This document shows positions 1 through 5,196 of a DNA stretch of 6,764 nucleotides, piece by piece. Under the pieces are notes generated by a model. It was not told the origin of the DNA and searched no databases. It was given only the letters and a program-made list of their open reading frames with translations. Made by a program: the position numbers and the translations under genes. The first letter of the stretch is position 1; each line of letters begins with the position of its first letter. Source of the DNA: Lachnoclostridium phytofermentans (lineage in GTDB: Bacteria; Bacillota; Clostridia; Lachnospirales; Lachnospiraceae); NCBI GenBank assembly GCA_003526525.1, contig DPVV01000442.1, positions 1 to 6,764 on the forward strand. Reading direction: 5' to 3'.

Positions 1-274
1 AATATGTTTATGATAGTGTTACAATTTCCGATAATATACCCTATATCTCGTAATATACCAACAATTCTCAAAGAGATTCTTGGTCTTTTTTCGTTACAAG
101 TATATGAATTATCTTAACTAATTATTATTAAATATTAATATAATCTTTTGATATGTTTTATTTTTTCCTTATTATATAAGGAGAATTTACGCAGAAAGCA
201 AGATTCAGTTACCTGTAGATGCTATCATAAAGCATTTTACTCTTGTTTTCAACCCATATGATAAATGATAAAGC
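1..274. other. Intergenic, no supportable gene
   Basis: This AT-rich stretch contains no convincing gene. On the plus strand there is a TTGATA box (148-153), an AT-rich -10-like zone around 171-179 and an AAGGAG ribosome-site-like motif at 178-183. No ATG, GTG or TTG follows at a usable distance. The frame after that motif stays open from 152 to a TGA at 266-268 but has no start codon, so it is at best the remnant of a small gene. Nothing else stands out, and the left end may simply be the downstream flank of a gene outside the window. Confidence 0.5.
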
Positions 275-323
275 AAAAAAGGGTAAAGAGAAAGGTATAA
301 TTTCTTTTTCCCCCTCTTTACCC
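275..323 (-). terminator. Rho-independent terminator of the DUF3795 gene
   Basis: A perfect 10-bp stem, GGGTAAAGAG (281-290) with CTCTTTACCC (314-323), encloses a 23-nt loop. Read on the minus strand it is followed at once by six U (275-280). It lies 28 bp downstream of the TAG stop of the cysteine-rich gene at 351, in the position and orientation expected for its terminator. Confidence 0.85.
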
Positions 324-350
324 CATTTTACTTACAGAACAAATACCGTT

Positions 351-908
351 CTACTTTTTCGATGGCTTTTTATTGAGCTTAAGTAAGATGTTATTCTTAT
401 CTGCTATTTCTTGAAATAGTGATACAGCAACCAAAGCCTTTTCTTTCATTGTTTTATGATTTAGATCTATTTGCTTTTTTAGTTTCTCAACTACTTCCCT
501 TATATCGCTAATCTCTAGTAGATTAATTGCTAGACAAAAGAATGTTTTTCTCCTTCCGTCGTTATAATTTTCAAGTAGATATCTTAGTATTTCAGCTTTT
601 CCCTCCAATTCCAAGTGATATCTATCTAAACCCACCATTCGTGCCTTTTTCATATCACTTAGTTGTTTTCGATGTGTGATAAAAGAATCATATTTTTCTA
701 TGCCTTCGTATTTACTACATGGGTATTCTTCACAAAGAAAGCAATACTCAATGCCTTGATGTAGCAAGCTACACTTTGCAATGGAACATCCTTGATTACC
801 TGATCCTCCGCCACATCCTGGGCAATAATTGTCCAATTTCATTGTGCAAAGGTTACAATTCAATCCGCATAATGAAAACATCAAATCTGTCCTACTGAAA
901 TTTTTCAA
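351..908 (-). CDS. Cysteine-rich DUF3795-type protein
   Basis: This soluble protein of about 185 residues resembles the DUF3795 family, small predicted metal-binding proteins of unknown biochemical role. The N-terminal third carries ten cysteines (about residues 14, 18, 21, 29, 32, 41, 46, 56, 59 and 64 from the TTG start). They fall in CxxxCxxC, CPGC and CxxC patterns, beginning with the characteristic CGLNCNLC and followed by CPGCGGG. They probably bind zinc or an iron-sulfur cluster. The remainder is charged and helical, with no membrane segment or signal peptide. The frame opens with a GTG at 917, but that codon overlaps the AAGGAG ribosome site (917-922). A TTG at 908 has ideal 8-nt spacing and is preferred. 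An ATG at 881, giving MFSLCGLNC, is a credible alternative because family members often begin just before the CGL motif. The gene follows dprA by about 160 bp, has its own candidate promoter and is ended by the hairpin at 275-323. The family call is from motif recognition; the function is unknown. Confidence 0.75.
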   Translation of the reverse strand: MKNFSRTDLMFSLCGLNCNLCTMKLDNYCPGCGGGSGNQGCSIAKCSLLHQGIEYCFLCEEYPCSKYEGIEKYDSFITHRKQLSDMKKARMVGLDRYHLELEGKAEILRYLLENYNDGRRKTFFCLAINLLEISDIREVVEKLKKQIDLNHKTMKEKALVAVSLFQEIADKNNILLKLNKKPSKK

Positions 909-916
909 TATTAACA

Positions 917-922
917 CTCCTT
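917..922 (-). promoter_or_regulatory. Ribosome site that fixes the DUF3795 start
   Basis: On the minus strand AAGGAG (922 to 917) overlaps the upstream GTG codon (917-915), which therefore cannot be the start used with this site. The next in-frame start codon, TTG at 908-906, is 8 nt away. Confidence 0.55.
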
Positions 923-935
923 AAGCAAATAAAAA

Positions 936-978
936 TAATCTCTATAAATAGATTACCACCTTACTTACTAACTATCAA
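936..978 (-). promoter_or_regulatory. Candidate promoter upstream of DUF3795 gene, overlapping a weak hairpin
   Basis: On the minus strand, TTGATA (978-973) is separated by 17 nt from TAATCT (955-950). TG at the extended -10 position (TGG-TAATCT) compensates for the poor -10 hexamer. The same bases form the first arm of a short hairpin, TAATCT (950-955) with AGATTA (936-941), followed by a U-rich run TTTTTATTT (927-935). That hairpin could be a weak terminator for dprA instead. Promoter and hairpin share sequence, so only experiment can say which matters. Confidence 0.35.
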
Positions 979-1070
979 TACTCTTACGACCTATCTTCCC
1001 CTTCGCTTGATACCTTAATGCGCATTGCCATACATATGCAAGCCCTTACAAGAATAACAACTCCTCTTCA

Positions 1071-2183
1071 TTACAACGTCCTTATATACTGCTGCCCAGT
1101 AATCAATCTAACATACTGTTTGCTCTCCAATTCAAACAAAGCTTCTAATAGCTGTCCTTGATTTAAATCTGTTTTCACCAGCAGCTCTTCAACATGAATA
1201 GCCTGATACGATAACAAAGAGTAAACCCTTTGCTCCATCTCGGTTAAATCTTCTTTTTTTAATAATGTTGCATTTGTTTTAACACCTAACAAAGAAGAAT
1301 ACTGATTTCTAAGTTCCACCAGAATATCCTCTGGACTTAAAACTAGTTTTGCTCCGTTTTGAATTAATAAATTACAGCCTTTTGATAACTCATCGGTTAA
1401 CTTTCCAGGCAATGCAAAAATGTCCTTTCCTTGCTCTAACCCACTGTCTACCGTAATCAAAGTACCGCTTTTTTCTCTAGCCTCCACTACTAAAATTCCA
1501 TCAGAAAGTGCAGCTATTATTCGATTTCTTAAAGGAAAATGATACGGTAACGCCTTAGAACCTATTGGATATTCCGAAAGAATTCCGCCATGTAAATTAA
1601 CCTCTTGATACAGTCCATAATTTTCTCTTGGATAACATAAATCAAGTCCATTACCAATCACACCATATGTTTTACCGCCGCAGCTTATTGCACCCTTATG
1701 AGCCATACCATCCACGCCCCTTGCAAGTCCGCTGATTATCTGTATTCCAAGCATACTTAATTCTTTTGAAAAATAATAAGCAACGTCACTACCATAGGCG
1801 CTACAATCTCTGGCTCCAATAACAGCAATGGAAGGAAGGTTATCATTTGGTAGTTCTCCGCGGTAATATAGAAACCAAGGTGCATCATAAAGTTTTTTTA
1901 ATTTTTCTGGATATTCTTCATCTTCTATGCAAATAAAATGAATCCCACGTTTTTTCATATGATCGAATTCATTCTCTAACTCTTCTATTGAATATTTTTT
2001 ATTTAGATAACCTATTACTTCTTCCTTTAAGTTAAGTTTCAATAACTCCTCATGTTTTGCTTGATAGACTCCTTCAATGGAATGAAAGGCATTTAATAAC
2101 ATAACGGTCGTCTTATGTCCAATCCCTTCGTTTTTCGATATCCAATACCACAGTAATCGGTTCTTTTTAACACAATCCATCAT
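1071..2183 (-). CDS. dprA: DNA-processing protein DprA
   Basis: DprA (Smf) binds incoming single-stranded DNA in the cytoplasm and loads RecA during natural transformation; it is also widespread in bacteria not known to be competent. From the ATG at 2183 the protein has 370 residues, a normal length. An N-terminal helical region (about 1-75) precedes the Rossmann-like DprA core (about 115-285). The core shows GARDCSAYG (123-131), SGLARGVDGMAH (151-162), GNGLDLCYPREN (177-188), FPLRNRII (216-223), SGTLIT (239-244) and ALPG (257-260). A C-terminal winged-helix domain (about 311-368) completes the three-domain form. The frame runs four codons upstream to a TTG at 2195, but that lies within the G-rich ribosome site. 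The ATG at 2183 overlaps the yifB stop as ATGA, and a second ATG follows immediately at 2180. This indicates translational coupling to yifB in one operon. topA often follows dprA in Firmicutes but is not here. Family assignment is secure; whether the host is competent cannot be seen. Confidence 0.95.
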   Translation of the reverse strand: MMDCVKKNRLLWYWISKNEGIGHKTTVMLLNAFHSIEGVYQAKHEELLKLNLKEEVIGYLNKKYSIEELENEFDHMKKRGIHFICIEDEEYPEKLKKLYDAPWFLYYRGELPNDNLPSIAVIGARDCSAYGSDVAYYFSKELSMLGIQIISGLARGVDGMAHKGAISCGGKTYGVIGNGLDLCYPRENYGLYQEVNLHGGILSEYPIGSKALPYHFPLRNRIIAALSDGILVVEAREKSGTLITVDSGLEQGKDIFALPGKLTDELSKGCNLLIQNGAKLVLSPEDILVELRNQYSSLLGVKTNATLLKKEDLTEMEQRVYSLLSYQAIHVEELLVKTDLNQGQLLEALFELESKQYVRLITGQQYIRTL

Positions 2184-3715
2184 ACTTCCCCCCAATACTT
2201 TCTATCTACACCTCGATAACCGATTGCTTCGATTAAATGATGCTTTTCGATAGAATCCTTCCCCTCTAAATCCGCAATGGTACGGGCAACTTTTAAAATG
2301 CGATGATATGCTCGTGCACTTAAGTTCATAGAAGTAAACGCCTGCTCTAATATTTTTTGTTCTTTCTCTCCAAGAGAGCAATATTTTTTGACTTCCGAAG
2401 GTGAAAGTTGAGAGTTAAAATACTTACCGCTTTTTTGATAACGGTTTAATTGTCGTTTTCTTGCTTCTTTTATACGTTCTCTAATTATGGAGGAGGACTC
2501 GTTACTCTTTCCATAAGTTAATTCCTTATACGCGATCGGAATCGTTTCAACACAAATATCAATTCGATCTAGTAGCGGTCTTGAAATTTTTCCAATATAT
2601 TGTTTTATTTGCTGCAGGGAACATTTACACTTACTTCGATCAGGATAATAACCGCATTTGCATGGGTTAAGAGCCGCAACAAGCATAAAATTAGCTGGAT
2701 ATGTATAGGTGGCATGAAGCCTTGATATCGTTACTACCTTCTCTTCTAATGGCTGTCTAAGCACTTCTAAGGTCCGATTATCAAACTCGGTTAGCTCATC
2801 TAAAAACAACACACCATGGGCTGCTAAACTGATTTCTCCAGGTCTTGGACATCGTCCTCCACCAATGAGTGCTGTTTGAGTAATTGTGTGATGAGGAGAA
2901 CGAAATGGTCTCTCTAGGATCAAGATACGATTATTGTCAAGTTGTCCGGATACGCTATAAATCTTAGATATTTCAAGACTCTCCTCAAAGCTTAATTCTG
3001 GCATAATGGAAGGAATTCTTTTTGCTAGCATCGTTTTTCCAGAGCCAGGAGTCCCTATCATCATGATATTATGTTGACCAGCAACAGATACCTCAATTGC
3101 CCTTTTTGCAGTCACTTGGCCGACAATATCAGAAAAATCCAGATTCTTTTCCTCTTGTTCTAAGAACAGTGAAGTAACATCTACAAATTCAGGAAGTATT
3201 GTCATCATGCCCGAGAGTAACTCCACAGTCTGTCTAAGGCTCTCGACTCCAATCACCTCAATTCCGCTAACTACTGCCCCCTCTTTTGCATTATCCTTCG
3301 GTATAACACAGCGTTTATATCCTTGTTTTTGGGCAGTACAAATAAGCGGAAGGATTCCATTTACACGACGAATCTTTCCATCTAAACTAAGTTCTCCAAT
3401 CAATAATGTTTGTTCCAAATATTCAGTGGGAATATAACCAGAAGCGGTTAGAATTGCTATGGCAATTGCCAAATCGAAGGCAGTTCCTTCTTTTTTTACA
3501 TCAGCTGGTGATAAATTGATAGTGATATGTTTTGGTGGCAACGAATAACCAGAATTACGTATTGCTGTTTTTACCCTTTCTTTCGCTTCCTTCACTTCGG
3601 AACCTAAAAATCCAACTAGATCAAAGCTAGGAAGTCCATCACTTACATCTGCCTCTACATTCACGATAAAGGCATCAATTCCATCAATCGCAGCAGAAAA
3701 TGATTTACTAAACAT
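2180..3715 (-). CDS. yifB: YifB/ComM family Mg-chelatase-like AAA+ ATPase
   Basis: In Gram-negative bacteria ComM is a hexameric helicase that drives branch migration during transformation; the Firmicute YifB proteins are less studied. The 511-residue product has the usual family length. An N-terminal Lon-protease-like (ChlI) domain covers about residues 1-170, including the INLSPADVKKEG block (66-77). The AAA+ core has Walker A GTPGSGKT (221-228), Walker B GVLFLDEL (301-308, acidic D306 and E307) and a sensor-1 asparagine at 350. A cysteine cluster C352, C354, C363 and C365 probably binds zinc. RPLLDRIDI (379-387) follows, and a C-terminal helical Mg-chelatase domain contains SARAYHRILKVARTIADL (466-483). 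The ATG at 3715 has AAAGGA (3722-3727) at 6-nt spacing. Its TGA overlaps the dprA start. The pairing with dprA suggests a shared role in processing or recombining single-stranded DNA, which is inference from context. No truncation is seen. Confidence 0.95.
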   Translation of the reverse strand: MFSKSFSAAIDGIDAFIVNVEADVSDGLPSFDLVGFLGSEVKEAKERVKTAIRNSGYSLPPKHITINLSPADVKKEGTAFDLAIAIAILTASGYIPTEYLEQTLLIGELSLDGKIRRVNGILPLICTAQKQGYKRCVIPKDNAKEGAVVSGIEVIGVESLRQTVELLSGMMTILPEFVDVTSLFLEQEEKNLDFSDIVGQVTAKRAIEVSVAGQHNIMMIGTPGSGKTMLAKRIPSIMPELSFEESLEISKIYSVSGQLDNNRILILERPFRSPHHTITQTALIGGGRCPRPGEISLAAHGVLFLDELTEFDNRTLEVLRQPLEEKVVTISRLHATYTYPANFMLVAALNPCKCGYYPDRSKCKCSLQQIKQYIGKISRPLLDRIDICVETIPIAYKELTYGKSNESSSIIRERIKEARKRQLNRYQKSGKYFNSQLSPSEVKKYCSLGEKEQKILEQAFTSMNLSARAYHRILKVARTIADLEGKDSIEKHHLIEAIGYRGVDRKYWGEV

Positions 3716-3746
3716 CTAATATCCTTTCCCCTCTCCAAGGAAAGCA

Positions 3747-3788
3747 AATACCTAAAGGTATTATAGCAGACTCGTATCTTAGTATCAA
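3747..3788 (-). promoter_or_regulatory. Promoter of the yifB-dprA operon with overlapping palindrome
   Basis: Minus-strand TTGATA (3788-3783) is separated by 17 nt from a consensus TATAAT (3765-3760) preceded by the extended -10 dinucleotide TG (TGC-TATAAT). Transcription should start near 3753, leaving a leader of about 40 nt before the yifB ATG. A palindrome AATACC-TAAA-GGTATT (3747-3762) covers the end of the -10 box and the predicted start point, where a repressor could bind. The promoter is well supported; the operator role is a guess. Confidence 0.75.
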
Positions 3789-4042
3789 TGAGTTTTTAAT
3801 AAACAAGAAAAAGCAACTTTACTTAAAGCAACTATCATGATTTTATTCATCTTGAACCTAAAAGCATACTTCATTAAATTTATAATAAAATAAATGTATA
3901 TTTTCTCCTTTGTGCAACCATTATTTTACAACTTATATTGAATTTTGTAATTAACTATATTACCAAAATAACACTGTTATTGTATTTGACCTACACATTA
4001 TATGAACTATTTATATTGATAAATACTGCGTTTAAATAGATT
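3789..4042. other. AT-rich intergenic gap without a gene
   Basis: Between the yifB promoter and the nrdR terminator there is a strongly AT-rich stretch without a convincing gene. Stops are frequent in all frames. The longest ATG-initiated frame noticed (plus strand, from about 3838) is 18 codons and has no ribosome site. On the minus strand an AAAGGAG motif near 3905-3911 is followed by no usable start codon. Scattered TTGACC/TATATT-like pieces on the plus strand near 3988-4017 do not form a promoter with normal spacing. Confidence 0.5.
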
Positions 4043-4080
4043 AAAAAACCTCCAAAAGGTCATATACCCCTTGGAGGTTT
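4043..4080 (-). terminator. Rho-independent terminator of nrdR
   Basis: Perfect 10-bp arms AAACCTCCAA (4046-4055) and TTGGAGGTTT (4071-4080) enclose a loop that can extend the stem by GGT/ACC. On the minus strand the stem ends in a six-U tract (4043-4048). It lies 17 bp beyond the nrdR stop. The plus-strand U-tract is poor, so it acts mainly for nrdR. Confidence 0.9.
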
Positions 4081-4097
4081 GTAATCTTTATACACTT

Positions 4098-4559
4098 TTA
4101 AGCATGTTCATGGTCGAGTATCTTCTTTAATTCATTCATAAAGGTATTGACATCCTTAAATTCACGATATACGGAAGCAAAACGAACATAAGCTACAGCA
4201 TCTAAATTCTTTAGCTTATCCATCACAATTTCACCGATTTTGTTACTTGGAACTTCTTTTTCTTCCAAATTAAAAATAGTGTTTTCCACTTCATCAACGA
4301 GTGCGTTAATCTGGTCTACGGAAATCGGGCGCTTATGGCAGGAACGAAATACACCTGCTTCAATTTTGGAACGATCGTAAGGTTCACGATTATTATCCTT
4401 CTTAATTACCACCAAAGGTATCGTTTCTACTTTTTCATAAGTAGTAAAACGTTTGGAACATTCATCACATTGTCTTCTGCGTCGAATGGAACTGCAGTCA
4501 TCTGCTGGTCTTGAGTCAATTACTCTTGTATTTTCTTTTCCACAAAATGGACACTTCAT
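4098..4559 (-). CDS. nrdR: Transcriptional repressor NrdR
   Basis: NrdR senses nucleotide status through an ATP-cone and represses ribonucleotide reductase operons by binding NrdR boxes. The 153-residue product has the standard length and full two-domain layout. An N-terminal zinc ribbon (C3, C6, C31, C34) carries the DNA-binding arginine run in SSIRRRRQCDEC. An ATP-cone spans about residues 49-139, containing PLVVIKKDNNREPYDRSKI and ending in VAYVRFASVYREFKDV. The short tail DHEHA is polar. The family glycine just before the arginine stretch is replaced by C22 (ADDCSSI), probably a lineage difference rather than damage. The ATG at 4559 has GGGAGG (4566-4571) at 6-nt spacing, so the start is firm. 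The gene is monocistronic, with its own promoter and terminator, and is divergent from the YlmC/YmxH-type gene, a neighbour often found beside nrdR in Clostridia. No ribonucleotide reductase gene and no obvious NrdR box is present in the window. Confidence 0.97.
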   Translation of the reverse strand: MKCPFCGKENTRVIDSRPADDCSSIRRRRQCDECSKRFTTYEKVETIPLVVIKKDNNREPYDRSKIEAGVFRSCHKRPISVDQINALVDEVENTIFNLEEKEVPSNKIGEIVMDKLKNLDAVAYVRFASVYREFKDVNTFMNELKKILDHEHA

Positions 4560-4615
4560 ACGGTACCTCCCATTATTATTTTAGCCCGCACATGTTAACC
4601 GTAATCTCTACTTTC

Positions 4616-4644
4616 ATTATATTGAATAAATTCCCATAGGTCAA
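4616..4644 (-). promoter_or_regulatory. Sigma-A promoter of nrdR
   Basis: On the minus strand TTGACC (4644-4639) is separated by 17 nt from a perfect TATAAT (4621-4616). The predicted start is about 50 nt upstream of the nrdR ATG. Confidence 0.8.
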
Positions 4645-4655
4645 GCATATAGTCA

Positions 4656-4685
4656 ATCATGTTTTTATATTTTCTTCATATGATA
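4656..4685 (+). promoter_or_regulatory. Possible sporulation-sigma promoter of the PRC-barrel gene
   Basis: CATATGATA (4677-4685) fits the CATAnnnTA form of the -10 element used by mother-cell sporulation factors sigma-E and sigma-K. ATCATGTT (4656-4663), 13 nt upstream, resembles a sigma-E -35 element. No good sigma-A promoter lies at a comparable position on this strand. The motif is short and AT-rich, so chance is a real alternative. Confidence 0.3.
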
Positions 4686-4694
4686 TTAAAAAAC

Positions 4695-4700
4695 GGGAGG
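4695..4700 (+). promoter_or_regulatory. Ribosome site that fixes the PRC-barrel gene start
   Basis: GGGAGG lies 9 nt before the ATG at 4710. The in-frame ATG at 4659 is upstream of this site and has no Shine-Dalgarno sequence, so the shorter 85-residue protein is preferred. Confidence 0.85.
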
Positions 4701-4709
4701 ATCTATCAT

Positions 4710-4967
4710 ATGCGATTATTTGAAATGCGGAATAAAGAAGTCATTAATTGTAGAGATGCCAAACGGTTAGGCTTTGTATGTGACATTATTTTTGACGCTG
4801 TCACTGGATGCATTGAAGCTATCATCGTTCCAGGACCACCAAAAATATGGGGTCTTTTAGGAAGAGATCACGAATATATCATACCTTGGTCATGCATTTG
4901 CCAAGTAGGTCCTGACGTCATTTTAGTTGATATTGATGTTGATGAATGTTTTAAGAAGTGCGGTTGA
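4710..4967 (+). CDS. PRC-barrel sporulation protein, YlmC/YmxH family
   Basis: This 85-residue single-domain PRC-barrel protein belongs to the YlmC/YmxH family, which is tied to sporulation in Bacillus and Clostridia; its molecular role is unknown. Family signatures are MRLFEMRNKEVINC at the N-terminus, AKRLGFVCDIIFD (18-30), TGCIEAIIVPGPP (32-44), the GLLGRDHEYIIPW block (48-60) and the final strand VILVDIDVDE. Length is normal for the family. The chosen ATG at 4710 has a strong ribosome site; a longer reading from 4659 would add 17 unrelated residues. The protein has seven cysteines (14, 24, 34, 62, 64, 80, 84), many for a barrel of this size. It diverges from nrdR, and a possible sigma-E/K-type promoter lies upstream. 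No terminator is visible before the dinB promoter 25 bp downstream, so some readthrough into dinB is possible. Family assignment is confident, function is not. Confidence 0.88.
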   Translation: MRLFEMRNKEVINCRDAKRLGFVCDIIFDAVTGCIEAIIVPGPPKIWGLLGRDHEYIIPWSCICQVGPDVILVDIDVDECFKKCG

Positions 4968-4991
4968 TTGAAAACGTAATATAAATCCCTC

Positions 4992-5020
4992 TTTACATTC
5001 GAACTTATGTTTCCTATAAT
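4992..5020 (+). promoter_or_regulatory. SOS-type promoter of dinB with a LexA box in the spacer
   Basis: TTTACA (4992-4997), 17 nt, then a perfect TATAAT (5015-5020) gives a near-consensus sigma-A promoter. The spacer contains CGAACTTATGTTTC (5000-5013). This matches the GAAC-N4-GTTY core of the Bacillus/Clostridium LexA (DinR) operator, consensus CGAACRNRYGTTYG. LexA bound here would block RNA polymerase between -35 and -10. The start point should be near 5027, about 170 nt before the dinB ATG. Placement immediately upstream of a Y-family polymerase makes a chance match unlikely. Confidence 0.82.
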
Positions 5021-5041
5021 AATATTAATGGTTATTTCATG

Positions 5042-5144
5042 AAACAGATTGAAACTGAGATACTATACTTATATCAGAATTTTAAAATGAAGAATAATTT
5101 TAATGAATCTGTTTTAAGTGGATCTATTTTATAATGAATCTGTT
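5042..5144 (+). repeat. Repeated octamer in the dinB leader
   Basis: TAATGAATCTGTT occurs twice as a direct repeat (5101-5113 and 5132-5144, 31-bp period). Its core AATCTGTT is also present inverted as AAACAGATT (5042-5050). In the transcript the inverted copy could pair with either direct copy: 9 bp with 5106-5114 or 8 bp with 5137-5144. No U-tract follows, so this is not a terminator. The leader also holds a 31-codon ATG frame (5039-5134) without a ribosome site. Confidence 0.6.
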
Positions 5145-5181
5145 CCATTACAGCGATATTTAATAAATTGTATTTATTATT

Positions 5182-5186
5182 AAGGA
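5182..5186 (+). promoter_or_regulatory. Ribosome site that fixes the dinB start
   Basis: AAGGA ends only 1 nt before the in-frame ATG at 5188, too close to serve it. The ATG at 5197 is 10 nt downstream and gives MIKKERLIFHVDVNSAF, which fits polymerase IV N-termini better. Confidence 0.65.
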
Positions 5187-5196
5187 AATGAGAGAT

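Noticed and set aside
71..91. AAGA-GAT-TCTT followed by six T as a plus-strand terminator
   Set aside because: The stem is only 4 bp, AT-rich, and separated from the T run; no gene is seen upstream in the window.
336..352. AGAAC-N7-GTTCT inverted repeat as a second LexA box
   Set aside because: The half-sites are 7 nt apart rather than 4, and it lies over the stop codon of a gene, not in a promoter.
918..1070. Possible small peptide or topA remnant between dprA and the DUF3795 gene
   Set aside because: Only a 14-15 codon frame with no recognisable similarity is present; no topA N-terminal sequence can be seen.
2184..2195. TTG at 2195 as the dprA start
   Set aside because: It lies within the G-rich ribosome site and inside yifB; the ATG at 2183, with ATGA overlap, is better.
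3207..3437. 76-codon plus-strand frame inside yifB
   Set aside because: It is antisense to a highly conserved part of yifB and has no ribosome site or recognisable domain.
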